DNA of 64,000 nucleotides from Cylicocyclus nassatus (taxonomy: Eukaryota; Nematoda; Chromadorea; Rhabditida; Strongylidae), in contig CATQJL010000316.1 in NCBI GenBank assembly GCA_958299035.1, positions 46,187,585 to 46,251,584 of the forward strand, given 5' to 3'. Of the stretch, positions 29,021 through 39,765 are shown one piece after another. The translations under genes were made by a program, and so were the position numbers. The notes under the pieces were generated by a model. The model was not told the DNA's origin and searched no databases. It saw nothing but the letters and a program-made list of their open reading frames with translations. Each line of letters starts with the position of its first letter. Within the stretch, counting starts at the first letter, position 1.

Positions 29021-32000
29021 ATGACCGAAGACGGGGAGCACAGTCGAAGTCCAGACGAGTGTGCTCAAGCCGGCCTTTGGGAAGTTGAGCCATTATACTA
29101 CAGTATCCCGGGTCGCTCGGATCGTAGTCGCCGCGGCAAGGTATTTGAACTCTTCTTTGGAACATCTCGTTAAAGTCTGCGACAAGAACACATTAACATA
29201 AATGTTTTAGGCTTACCGCAAAAGATCAGATGGCGAAATTTGTTGTTTCGAAGCTCATGATGGTATTATTTACAAACCGGGTGATAATGTTTACATTGAG
29301 ACAACATCTGCCGATCCATATATAGTTGGATCAATAACCTTGTTCAAAATGGTGAGTTTTTTGATCCTCTTCTCGTTTAAATAGCTGGGATGAATTATGA
29401 GCGAAGCCCACTGAACTTGGTTTTCGCCTGCAAACGGCACACTAATTATGCTTACTTCACTTAATGGTAGCAAAAGGACTGCAGATAGTCACCACAGTTT
29501 TGCAAAAGTGGTCTGTATGTAGATCAACATAGTGGACTTGTCTGCTATACTACTTATACATCGCTCACCGGTTTAGGGGAATCTGCTTCTGCACTTGGGA
29601 GACTCATGTTTAGGGCGTTCGCTTCTATTCCTGCTCTTTGCATTATTTTTATCAATGTTGCATCTGCCTTCCATTTTACCTTGGCTGTTCGAATTTTGTG
29701 GCAACAGTCCATTCTTTCTGGAAGAGAACTTATGTTTGAGTTTCATTATCATTTTCTAATTCATACAGCTCTCTTTTCAAACTGCATTGAATGAAGTAGG
29801 TTATGGACAAGTACATAAGTTTACACTTTTTTGTGTGGCAAGTAATCCTAGCGTAACTTCATCTTTTGAAGTGAAAAAGGAAGTTTCTGTTGTGTTTGTT
29901 CTCTACGCTTTGTCATCGCACTTTTGCTATATTTGTCTCATCAGTTATTGAGTCTCTGCCTAGGATGAATCGAAAATTGCCGTTTGTATCAAAGTCGCAT
30001 GTTCGTAGATTTTGGAGTTCATAATTACTGTCATAGATGAAATAACGAAAGAAGTTTTGTTTTATAAATTGTCCACAGAAGTGGACAATAACTACGTGTG
30101 ACTCGCTTCCCTGGCTAGGGCGAAATCGCGATTACAGAATGTCATTGTCGTTTGACGTACCAAATGGCGCGCCATGCAATTAGCAACCGCATGCCCGCCG
30201 TTCTTTTGCGTCCCGTTTAGTCCCATACGCGACAAACTCGATACTATTATGTCCACTACGATGTGTGACATTAAATCGATATGTATAGTGAAATCGAAAA
30301 CCACATGTAACGATGAACGTAGAAACTGGATTCGAGTCACAAGCGCGCAGCCGCTGAAGACGCTTGAACGCGCGACGAAATTGGGGACTTGTCACTTAGA
30401 AGAGATACTCGCGTTTTGTTTCGATTAAAAAATTGAAGAGTACACCAAGTATCTTCAAAAAATGGCAGATTATATGTATTTGGTTATGCGGTAGCGTTTT
30501 TGTTAGTAAGAGGTTTTCATTTTCGAGACATTTAACACATTGACGACAGCGTGACCCACATGGTGGGTCACGCAATGACTGCCACGTGGGACAATGTGAC
30601 CCACATGGTGGGTCATGGCTTAAAATTTGTCAAAATGAGTACAATCTTAAGGTAAATTCGTTTTAGAGGTTCCCCTACGCTCTGATTCTACCGGTTACTA
30701 CCGCATTTCTTTTCTGCTCCTTAAAATTACCGAAGATTTACTGTAGACGACGATCTGCTTAATTTTAGCTGAAAATCTTCAACTTTGTCGTGGAAGGCAT
30801 TGTCCCACAAGACAGACAGCTGAAAATACGCGTTGTTGTCAACGTGTTAAATCGAGGATAATTGTCGAATCATCTCTTTTGCAGCTTTTTTGTCTGACTA
30901 TATCTTTGTCTTACTGTCTTGTTTCAGACAAAAAGGGACATGCTATCGGTGAAAATATCACGATTTTATCGACCAGAAGATGTGCCGGAAATTTCCCTCA
31001 GTCTCATTGCTCAAGAGCGAATGGAAATGGATTTTGCAGAGGAACCTAGCCCAGAAGCACTCTCTCGAGAGCTGTTCACCTCTGACACAACCACATTTCA
31101 TTCCATTGCTAGCCTAAGGTGAGGTTTTACAGTATTTTCCGTGTGTCTCTTCTATCTTTTAAAGCTGCTTTTCCTGTGGTATCGCTAAGCTTTCATCATT
31201 CCATTTTTGCTCGTTCTCTGACGAGATGGCGTCGTTGTTATGCGAGCGCTCTCTCCACTTTTTCTCCTTCTCCCATTCCACTCATGAGCTGCCCTTTACG
31301 CGCATTCGAACGCTGTTTTTGCGTCCCATATCTATTAGTGGTGAGTGTTTGAAGATAATGGGCGCGCATATCCCTTGACGCTCTTCAAAAAGAGAGGCAT
31401 CGTATAGAGTTGGTCTATGCATGACAAACTGACTCACATATACGGCGCCCACATCATCCAACTAAGATGAAGTTGTGATTTTTTCGAAAATCTATTTTCG
31501 GAATGCCAATGCGTTTGAAAGGATTCGCAGTCAATTTGCCTGAGAAATGAGTATATGTCGATTTCATTAATTTGAAGAAGAGAGTATTTGTATCGACTTA
31601 CTTGGTAACTTCTTTTGTCGCCTTTCAAGTTTCTTAATTGCGAATCATAAATGCTGCATAAATATGGGTTGCGTTGACTACCGCGTTGCCGCAACTATAT
31701 CGAACATCTGGTGCAAAGCTCTGCAACCATTGTATCTTATAACTTTATGTCTTATACATGGTTGTAAATGCGTAGACCAGTTGAGCATGCGACCGGAGTC
31801 GTACTGACGCATTTGAATGCATGTGAATTGCTGAGAAATTACAAGTTTTTCTTTGAAATTCTAGAAGATGTTTTTATCAGTTTCAGAGTTTTTCTTATTC
31901 CATTTATCCATCATCTGTCTCTGCATATTTCATTCGCACTTGACAAAGTAGATAATCACGTTGCGAAGCGGCGCTCGTAATCACATTTCGCCCGAATTTC

Positions 32001-35000
32001 CGTTATCCTACGACAAATTATCTGTGGGGACGTGCTCAAACGCGGCGAACATCATTACCAAGCAGTAGTATGGGATTATATACATTTCCTATATCATCAG
32101 TTAAATGCCTGTCTCAAGTTTGCAATAGACTTTGTCCTTCTCGATATGACTCAGTAAGTGCTAGTTTCTGGGCGTCACAATTCTTCTACAAATAATCGTT
32201 GATGCATTTTCTTTTCGCACTGAATCAGTCATACACATTTAGTCATTCTCTTTGTTTGACCCGAGAGTCTACTTCTTTTAATAATTTATCTCGTACAATT
32301 TTTACAGTATCTGAGACCATCTTTCTATGATAAATCCTATTTTTGTCACCAATTTGTCAATCATTTGTTTGCACATTTTCTTTGTGTCCGTCAAAGCAGC
32401 CGAAATTTTTTTTTGTATAAGCGAATAGAACCCATATTAAGGTTTACTAGATTCAACTCCTCCGTCTCCTTGGTAATGCGGTGATGCACTGATATTATCA
32501 TTTATTTTGTGAAGGGACTCGAAACCGCTTTGCACACACTGTCAAAAGAAGCCTCATTGTGTGGTAAACAAAGTTTCAGTTGTGATCTGTCTAATTTAGA
32601 ATTAGTTGCTATTTGGAAACAAGAAAGAACAAGGTCCTGTTTTGATAATGTGTGCAAAGCGGTTTCGATTGCCTTAGTTACAGAACGAATGATAATATTT
32701 TTGCTCCATTCAAGCTACGGAGATGAGACGTATTAAGAGACACTTTGTGCCGTCACTTCTTTCAATGTATCCATGCAAAATGATAATGTGATGGAAGTTT
32801 CATATTCCATTGACTGAATATTTGAACAACACTTGTATTAACACCGAATGTTACTCTCCTCTTAGAGTACTGTTCATTCACATTTTCGCAATTTTGGCTC
32901 TTAATTTGTGCGCAAAAATGAAATAGTAGGGTTCGATTTTCAACGCTTTTGTATACCAAATTGTATGCAAATGTGATGGTATACTTAAATGGCAACATCG
33001 AGAGCTTTTGTGCCTTGTTGAAGTGGTGTGTTTTATGACTAGTCTTGCGTTATTATATACCGTTCTTTCGATTACATGTACAATCTGTGACTATCGGCTT
33101 GCACCAGTTCTATTTTTGGTGGAGATTGTCCTTTTGAAACATATAATAGCGCTGGCGTACTAAGCGGAATCGAGAGAGTTTGCATGTGCTGCTGCTGCTC
33201 ACGCTGCTGACGTCTCTGCTCTCCCCCCTCCCCCCCCCCCTCCCCCGGAATGTCCCTCACAACTCCCTCAGTCGCTATTCATTGACGGGGCGTGGTTTTC
33301 CACTAGAGATGTCTGGCTCGTATTGATCGGCCGCCGTCGAAAACACACCAGGCAGCCCACCGCTTACAACCTCTGACCCTGTGCTTCACTCATTCCTCCT
33401 CATATCTTTCGTTTATCCATGATTTGATTTGTTCATTTCAGGGGCAAGTGTGAAATTGCATTCGTAAAAGATATTCGAAGTCTTGGAGAGTGCGATCTTA
33501 CAAAGGAGAATACCTTCTTCTCTTGTCTATCATACAATCAAGAATCATCAAGGCTGGCGTCTGTTCAAGGAGAAATACGTGTTGGTGCCTCGTATCAGGT
33601 GTGTCTATGAAACTTCTAATTCAGTTCTTTTGATCGTTTTCCTTTTCTTTGAATTTTTTGGCAGTATTTTTGTCTATCGCATGATAAATATTCGTAATCT
33701 GGTCATTTTTCAAAACCTCTCCACTTATTCAAGCATTTTGATGCAAACTGTGCTATACTTCTTCTTTTAAGAAGACTTATCCGAGCACCTTTTTTGTCTG
33801 TTTCATCGAACTGAAGTACCAATGTAGTATCTACCGTTTTTGGGTTGATCCCATTTCAGTGATTGTTGCAAAAACGATTCACTTTAGAGGTTTTGTAATA
33901 GCACATGTATCTTTTTTTACACTGGTTGGCTTTATTTTCCACTTTTCTCGTCAATGAGCAAGCGCTTTCGTCTTCGTTTCGCTGCCTGTTGTTAGAAATC
34001 GATCGTTGCTGTTGTTCCTTCTCGCTTACGATGAGTGGATGAGAGGAGTTTGCGTTGTTGACCTTTGCACGTGATGAAGATCGTGATTTTCTGCAGGACA
34101 AGCTTTCAAATGAACCATGAATCCTTATAACTGCATGAAAAAACCAAAGACTGCATAATTTGCTCCAAAATAGTTTCTGGGAACTCTCATGAGTTCTGCA
34201 GTAACGTAGATATCTTTCGTATTGTTTTTTGATCTCTCCAGAAGATTTTTAGTTTCACTCATGGCGAAGTATTTATTCTGAACAATAGAATTTTCCTGCC
34301 TATCGATCGTGCGCGATGACTTAGTAGTAATTAATACATCATTTCTCGTATTTTCCGCATCCGCAGCGCTCTTCTTGCGCTGCTTTCAATGTCAGCAGCC
34401 TTTATGGAAAAACTCCGAACACTCTTTTGTTGTTGCTCTTTACGTAATTTCTATATAGCAGCCAATGTTTGGTTGCTAACATCTAGTGTTTCCCTATCAC
34501 TTCTGAATTTCTTGTTATATAAATGTACATGAATCACATTCTATGGTAAAGCTCAAATTAGCGAATATTCTGCAGGACATCTTCTGCGGTTTTCCATTTA
34601 TCTCATTATTTTTAGGCGAGATTGCCTGCCGAGGCTACCTGTTCGGTGGCAGATGAACCCGATCGTGATGAGCTATTGTACAGGCCCGGTATGATTGATC
34701 CCGGTACCGAGGACAAATACATCAAATTGGCACGAAGTTTTCGTATGTTTGCTATGATGGAGACAAGAATGTTGGACACTGAAAAGCATTCTCGAGTAAG
34801 GCTTACACTACTCTGCTTCCGAATTCTGCTCGTTGTGTGTATGTAATGCATAGTAAGAGAGCCGCCGCATACGTAATACCCGTCGTTTATGGCTGCACAG
34901 AAAGCAGGTGCACTCGTTTCCGCACGGCAGTCATAAACGGGGATAATGATGTACGAGTTACGAGATTAGCTTTTTCCAGGTGAGCGATCTGCTTTTTGAC

Positions 35001-38000
35001 GACGCTCTCACCACGTTGCATCGCTGCGGATACAAATTCGATGAGGCACTCAAGGAAATGAATGCAAATGATAAATTGCTCTCCGCGGATGCGAACTTCA
35101 TGACCGTTGAGGATACGAAGAAGTTTTGCAAGGGAATAAAGACTATCGGCAAAAACTTTGTGCGAATTAGTCGTGAATTGCTGCCTCTTCATAGTCGGGT
35201 AAGAGTTCCTTTCTAAAGTTTCCTTGGTTTCTAATTTCTTACACATAGATTTGCATGTATAATAGTTGTTGCCTTTTTTTGTCAAAAATATGTGCACATT
35301 TTCAGGATCAACTGGTTGGTTTCTATTATCTATGGAAGAAAACTTCTGATGCCGTGAAGCCGAAACCACTTTCACGACAGCGAAATCAAGTAGCATGCAT
35401 AAAGAGAAATTCAAAAAATTCACAGAGCAAGGTAGTCATCCATTATGTTTCTATACGTATTTGTAGCTACTAATTGAACTTTAAGACGTCACGACCTGCT
35501 TCTACTGAATTGCTGGATTATGCATCGGCAAGCGAGGGCGAAATGGAGGGATTGGAATCTGAAAAAGCATCGCAATATGCCTGCCATCATTGCTATGGCT
35601 CCAGTAAGTGGCTTATGGCTGTTTTATTATATGTTGAACTAGATTTGTCTTTCCAGAGAGTCGCGACTGGCATCATGCAGGAAGAGATGGTCTGCTGCTA
35701 TGCACTGATTGTCGGCTTTTCTATAAGAAATACGGTCAACTACGTCCCGTCGATCGGCCGTCAACTGTGCCTCCGTGTCTCTTCAAACGCAGCCCATCCA
35801 GCGGAGATATCGATGAGGACAGTGGAGTGAGAACTAGAGCTGGGAAGAAGGAACGACGAAGGTTTGTTTGCGTTAGAATTTTACTTAATTCTTGTATGAA
35901 TGATTTGCTCACGTCCATTGATCTCGCATATATTCTACCTAAATCATGGACTTGTTATCTACCGGATTTCATACTGAAACCGAGCAACCGTAAATAGATT
36001 GTTTGTACAATTTTTTCTCCCAGTCTTGTTTGCAGTAAGTTTTGGACACTTACCAAGCCATATGTTCTATGAGTTTACCTTGCTCGAAAATGGAGTCGCT
36101 TGTAATCGGTTCTATAATGATCTGCGTTAGAAACAGCCAAAACAGCAGCGAAACACTTCGTAAGCGTAGCCGGTTTTTAGCGTCGTAAAGTGCTGTTATC
36201 GCTTTTTTTTCAGTCGTACAGGTGGAAATCAAACATTTCATCGCTATGCTGTCACATTGTCGCCGTTTTTAGGACTCCTTCAATGGGCGAAGAGCGTCGC
36301 AGCCCGAGCCAGGCGGCATCCGTGCATGAATTCGACCTCGACAAAGTGCCAGTGAGCAAAACAAAGAATGGAAAGAGGAAACGCGCGAATCATCTGCATC
36401 ATCACAATGGTCTTCCCAACAACAACAACTCGAAGAAGAAGAGGGTTGGTTTTCATGGTCATATGACTTTCGTCGCAGATGACTAGAGGTTTAATTCTTG
36501 TTATTTATTCAAGGAAGATGTTGATGAAGACAGTAGTAGTGGAAAAGAGGAGGCACCCGCCGAGGAAAAACCAGCACCGGCAACAAATGTCAAGAAAGAA
36601 GAGGATGTTGTCGAGCAAACAAATCCGCTGGACGCAAATGTTCATGAAGAACCGCCGCAACCGACTGTCAACAACGAGGTAATTATACGACATGTTCGTT
36701 GCTTGTAAGAAAATAAAATGTGCACTGCTAGCTATGATTGAATACGGCATAACTCGTGTATTATCAGGCAACTTCGGAGTTGAAGAAAGAGTTGGAGTCC
36801 GGAAAACCGCTAGAGAAATTAGAGCAAGTTGCGAAAATGGTTGAGGAGATTAAACCTGAGAATACTGGAGCGGAGGAACCCAAGAAAGAGGAGAAGTTAT
36901 TCGATGACATAGATTCGGATGAGAACGATGAGAATGTGGCAAATGTTATCAGTGATGACAACACTTGGAAACATGGCGACCAGGTACCGCATTTATGGCC
37001 TCTTTTTTCTTGTTCTTTTTTGCGCATTACGTCTAATGTTCTGCTATTATCAGCATACGCTACGAAATCCATATTTCAGGAGGCGTGCACATCAAAAAAT
37101 GCGATATTTGTGCAGTCAATCGTGCGGCCTTGCGGCCAGATGTGTGCGAGAACTGATTTGTCATATCGTATGCCAAGCGATTGTGAATGGGCGAAACGAA
37201 AACGCGAGAAGAAGGAAAAGGCTGCCGCTGTTGCGGCTGCCGCTGCTCAACAGCAGCCGCACACACCAACTCAACCGAAAAAGGTACGGGATTACGATGC
37301 TTTGTGTATAAAATAGGTAACTTTGTCTTTTAGCCTGACTTCAATGGAGTGATCCCTGGAGGCCTTGCTGATTTGTCGCGTATGGCAGCCATGAACGGAC
37401 AGATGCATATGTTTTCTGGTATGGATCCGATGACAGTAGCAATGATGCAGCAAATGCAGCAAGCACAACTGATGGAAGCCCAGCAACATGCTGCAGCTCA
37501 ACAACAGCATGTGAGTTTTCCGATCTCGTAGGGCTTGAACAGACACACACTTATTCGTGATCCCTTTGTTTAAGTTTATGCTTGCGTCTTGTTTTTAAAC
37601 TTTTCCTCTGCAGATGATGAAACTGGAGATGCAGCGTCAACTAGCAGCTGCTGGCCGCATACCAATGATGCCGTTCATGGACCAGCGAATGGCAGCAGCC
37701 GCCGCCGCCAGCGGCCTCTCTTTTATGCCGACTCAACAGCCTACTGATATGCAACGATTCCAAATGGAAATGATGCAGGCGCAGCAGATGGCTGGCGCCA
37801 TGGGTAACGCGATGGGCCCTCCACAGGGCTTGGCCAGCCCTGAACTGCAGGCGCTCATGATGCAAATGATGATGGCCAATCAAATGAACATGCCTCAAAT
37901 GGCGCCACCCTCGTTACAAGCCCCGAACGCAATGTCTGCCGGCCTTCCTCCCAATCTGGGACTTCACCCTGCCTTAATCCCTTCCTCGCAGGCCAACGGC

Positions 38001-38066
38001 CTCATGGCCAGCTCGGACATGATGCGAAGGCTGCAGCAGGAAGGTTTTCCCATGCGCCCGCAATAA
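29021..38066 (+). CDS. egl-27: EGL-27/RERE (atrophin-family) chromatin co-regulator, 15 coding exons
   Basis: Nuclear transcriptional co-regulator. In C. elegans EGL-27 acts with histone deacetylase machinery in Hox/Wnt patterning and cell polarity (family knowledge). Exons: 29021-29140, 29211-29351, 30928-31118, 33442-33598, 34616-34795, 34980-35198, 35306-35431, 35486-35603, 35657-35861, 36273-36444, 36514-36678, 36768-36983, 37080-37283, 37334-37510, 37614-38066 (TAA). Every intron is GT-AG and phases agree, giving 947 residues. Order: BAH about 55-193, ELM2 about 194-256, SANT about 300-350, GATA finger 411-436, acidic/basic linker, CARTDL box 692-697, Met/Gln-rich C-terminus. The finger sequence WHHAGRDGLLLCTDC is RERE-type, which separates it from the MTA paralogue LIN-40 with the same domain order. 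The start is the first ATG, directly after an AG acceptor. Extra 5' exons are possible, since as I recall C. elegans EGL-27 is longer. Confidence 0.93.
29211..33598 (+). CDS. egl-27: egl-27 exons 2-4: BAH domain and start of ELM2
   Basis: Exon 2 (29211-29351) encodes the BAH entry motif YKPGDNVYIE followed by PYIVGSITLFKM. Exon 3 (30928-31118) continues with VKISRFYRPEDVP and the helix SRELFTSDTTTFHSIASL. Exon 4 (33442-33598) closes the BAH with CEIAFVKDIRSL and ENTFFSCLSYN, then opens ELM2 with GEIRVGASYQ. Residue R151 is split between exons 3 and 4. BAH domains bind nucleosomes or other chromatin proteins. These exons are separated by the two largest introns, 1,576 and 2,323 bp, the first of which carries a transposon. 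Confidence 0.92.
29352..30927 (+). other. egl-27 intron 2
   Basis: A 1,576-bp phase-0 intron, donor ATG/gtgagt and acceptor TTGTTTCAG. It contains the TTAA-flanked inverted-repeat element at 30532-30850 and otherwise AT-rich DNA without recognised features. Short open frames inside it (for example 30092-30428 on both strands) resemble nothing I know. Confidence 0.8.
30532..30850. mobile_element. TTAA-flanked inverted-repeat element (piggyBac-type MITE) in egl-27 intron 2
   Basis: TTAA at 30532-30535 and 30847-30850 flanks a 311-bp element. Its ends CACATTGACGACAGCG and CGTTGTTGTCAACGTG are imperfect inverted repeats. TTAA targets and termini of this form are characteristic of piggyBac-related elements (family knowledge). 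The left end also carries two copies of the dyad GTGACCCAC-atg-GTGGGTCA at about 30551-30571 and 30596-30616. There is no transposase frame, so it is non-autonomous. Confidence 0.75.
31119..33441 (+). other. egl-27 intron 3
   Basis: A 2,323-bp intron, the largest in the gene, donor AAG/gtgagg and acceptor TTCATTTCAG. It includes an inverted repeat at 32519-32668 and a C-rich tract at about 33220-33247. I see no exon-like protein similarity. Confidence 0.8.
32519..32668. repeat. Foldback repeat in egl-27 intron 3
   Basis: A perfect 20-bp inverted repeat, TCGAAACCGCTTTGCACACA at 32519-32538 and its complement at 32649-32668, separated by 110 bp. No clear target duplication is seen. It is probably a small non-autonomous element. 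Confidence 0.6.
33599..34615 (+). other. egl-27 intron 4
   Basis: A 1,017-bp phase-0 intron between BAH/ELM2 exon 4 and ELM2 exon 5, donor CAG/gtgtgt and acceptor TTTTTAG. It is AT-rich, with no repeat or coding signal I can support. Confidence 0.8.
34616..35431 (+). CDS. egl-27: egl-27 exons 5-7: ELM2 completion and SANT domain
   Basis: Exon 5 (34616-34795) continues ELM2 from ARLPAEA and ends in MFAMMETRMLDTEKHSR. Exon 6 (34980-35198) begins VSDLLFDDALTTLHRCGYKF and carries the SANT core FMTVEDTKKFCKGI, then TIGKNFVRISRELLPLHSR. Exon 7 (35306-35431) finishes the SANT with DQLVGFYYLWKKT. The ELM2-SANT pair is the HDAC1/2-recruiting module in the MTA, RERE and CoREST families. FYYLWKKT is the diagnostic end of the RERE/MTA SANT. 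A basic segment of about 30 residues follows. Confidence 0.93.
35486..35861 (+). CDS. egl-27: egl-27 exons 8-9: GATA-type zinc finger
   Basis: The finger is CX2C-X18-CX2C, with cysteines at about residues 411, 414, 433 and 436. It is split by a 53-bp intron after the first cysteine pair; lysine 418 is shared between the exons. The string SRDWHHAGRDGLLLCTDC followed by FYKKYGQLRPV matches RERE/atrophin fingers and not the MTA finger. Downstream the exon turns basic (RTRAGKKERR). Short introns of about 50 bp at this point are typical of nematodes. Confidence 0.93.
35862..36272 (+). other. egl-27 intron 9
   Basis: A 411-bp intron between the finger exon and the charged linker, donor AAG/gtttgt and acceptor GTTTTTAG. 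It splits a codon (AG/G, Arg). I see nothing else in it. Confidence 0.75.
36273..36983 (+). CDS. egl-27: egl-27 exons 10-12: charged low-complexity linker
   Basis: This is about 185 residues of low-complexity sequence between the finger and the atrophin-like box. Exon 10 is basic and His/Asn-rich, with a likely nuclear localisation signal (NGKRKRANH, then NNNNSKKKR). Exon 11 is acidic and Pro-rich. Exon 12 alternates Glu and Lys in a possible short coiled coil (SELKKELESGKPLEKLEQ) and ends in an Asp-rich stretch. Exons 11 and 12 are phase 0. The exon 10 donor (AGG/gttggt) is non-consensus and worth checking with cDNA. Confidence 0.85.
37080..37283 (+). CDS. egl-27: egl-27 exon 13: atrophin-like CARTDL box and basic coiled coil
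   Basis: Residues 671-738. CARTDLSYRMPSDCEWAKRK followed by KREKKEKAAA and an Ala/Gln run resembles, as I recall, the vertebrate atrophin/RERE CAR(S/T)DL box that precedes a K/R/E-rich helix. This places the gene in the atrophin family and fixes the reading frame in the second half of the exon. The first 20 residues (EACTSKNAIF onward) rest on the acceptor ATATTTCAG at 37071-37079. An alternative acceptor at 37045-37052 (TTATCAG) would put the exon in another frame and lose the box. Confidence 0.82.
37334..38066 (+). CDS. egl-27: egl-27 exons 14-15: Met/Gln-rich C-terminus and stop
   Basis: Exon 14 (37334-37510) begins PDFNGVIPGG and turns into a Met/Gln-rich stretch (MTVAMMQQMQQAQL). Exon 15 (37614-38066) continues with repeated MM and QQ pairs and proline-rich spacers and ends FPMRPQ, then TAA. 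It is 209 residues with no globular domain. Such Q/M-rich tails suggest an activation or self-association region, but this is inference. The intron between the exons is 103 bp, with donor CAT/gtgagt and acceptor CTCTGCAG. Confidence 0.9.
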
Positions 38067-39286
38067 TCTCAATTCTCCATAGTTGCTGCTTCTCTCAGTC
38101 ACATTGTCTTTCCTGCTTCGGGTGCAGAGCCCGGCGAGATACTCACTCGTATGTAAATATGAACCTCCGCCAAACTCAGGTTACCGAGTGCCTTGCGCTC
38201 TTGATTTTGTGTTTGAATGTTTTGTGTTGTTCTTCTCCCGGCGGTACCGACCGTCCGCGTGCAAAACCGGTTACTCACCGCGAGTTCCTTTATCCGAATG
38301 GATGCGGTACGATTTCTTGTCTCTGAGAACTTATCTCTTGTGTTCGCATCTGTGTGTTGAAATGTTTGACATGCATATTTTCCTTCCACATAGTTTAATC
38401 CAAAGTGATTTCAAAATAATCTAGCAACAGTTGTTATAATCATTGAAAAAACGGTGCATGATCCTTACTTTTCTCATCACATGGAATTTGCTTTGAAAAT
38501 AATATGGAAAATTGTGTTATCATTTTCATGATCATGTAGATGGGTATTGTGCTCCAGATCAGTCTCTTATGATTGCATCTCCGCGTAGCTGTATTATTTA
38601 CGCTTCTTGTGATAGTTCTGAATTGAATGTTCCAATAATGGTCAAAGACGAGTTGTTATGATGCCCGAGATAATAAAATTATTACTATGCCACAAGTGTG
38701 CATGAAACAAGTACAATCATTTATTTGGGAATCGGTATACTTATCACATGCAATAAGTCACTGATATCATTCGTGTTTGTTTTGCTGCAAAGCGGCGATA
38801 GCAGGCACTCGAGCATTGTTTGCTAATGTTCTTGTGCCAGGTAGAACTTACGTATGCGTTCGATTGCGAGAGTAGTTTGAACCTCAGTCATCTGTGAATA
38901 AGAGTCGTTGAAGAACTAATATCTCTCGCTAAGCTGGCCTCTCGGAAGATAAAATATTCATTGTTAGGACTGTCTGGAAGTCAACTTTGAAACTGAATTT
39001 TATTTCGCTCAACAACTGTTTTTATGTGGTTACTAGGTAAGCAGGTGTGGAGAATTCATTTAATGCAAGACGATTCCCTGAGCGGGGCAGAGCTGAAGTA
39101 CTTTCGAAAATGTGGTGTACCTAGAAATCTCTCTTTCTTCAACATCTCTTTATGGACCTTAGCATGAAAGTTGAAATGGTAATACCAATCCTAGTAAATT
39201 TCGATTTATGATAATGCTTATAATTACAGTATGGCATTTTTGATATAGGGGCTTCTTCTTTGTCAGTAATCTGTGTTTTGACTAAT
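38067..39286 (+). other. egl-27 3' UTR and start of the intergenic region
   Basis: Contains the 3' UTR up to the AATAAA at 38672, then AT-rich DNA. The open frame 38083-38424 has no similarity I recognise. Confidence 0.6.
38672..38677 (+). terminator. Candidate egl-27 polyadenylation signal (AATAAA)
   Basis: The first canonical AATAAA after the egl-27 stop lies at 38672-38677, giving a 3' UTR of about 610 bases. The interval 38067-38671 has no other clear signal. Position and hexamer are the only evidence. Confidence 0.5.
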
Positions 39287-39765
39287 GAGGGAAGGATCAT
39301 TGGTCGAAGTGGCCTTTCATGAAGAGTTGCAAATATCTTTGAAGGGAATCGAACGATGATTCCAAATCCGTCTTCCTTATCTGCGGAGCACCTCTGAATA
39401 AGAATTTATGAGCGTTCGGAGAACCAAAAATTTAAACGCAAGACGAGGTTTAGATTGACTTAACACCTTGTGCAACTCACAAATGGACTAGTGTTGAGTA
39501 AGGCTATAAGAAGAAGTTAATCTAGAAGTTAATCTCCCCACGGAAGTGATTTGACAGGCAATGCCGTTCCATTCAAGCTCACGGGGAACTCCCATTGAGT
39601 TCCTTCCTCCCACGCGTTCAGATTTCCGCCTTAAAAACTTTCATGACTCCTTACCCAAAGGCGCTCCGCTGATGGGAAGGACAGATTTAGAATCAGCGTT
39701 CGATGCCCTTCAAGAATATTTGCATGACATCTGAAAAGGCCACTTCGACCAAGGATCCTTCCCGT
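39287..39765. mobile_element. Foldback element with GGGAAGGAT termini
   Basis: The arms 39287-39425 and about 39630-39765 are inverted copies. The shared order is GGGAAGGAT, TGGTCGAAGTGGCC, TTGAAGGG, ATCGAACG, TGATTC and GCGGAGC. The same body segment recurs at 45296, 48408 and 50057, so this foldback looks like two family copies head to head, or an element built from them. Confidence 0.75.

Noticed and set aside
34882..34935. Short inverted repeat in egl-27 intron 5 (CGTTTATGGCTGC and GCAGTCATAAACG)
   Set aside because: Only about 14 bp per arm with mismatches; too short to call an element or a regulatory structure.
29021..38066. Identification as LIN-40/MTA instead of EGL-27
   Set aside because: MTA proteins share the BAH-ELM2-SANT-GATA order, but the finger here is WHH...LLLCTDC...KKYG, of RERE type, and the exon 13 CARTDL box is atrophin-like.
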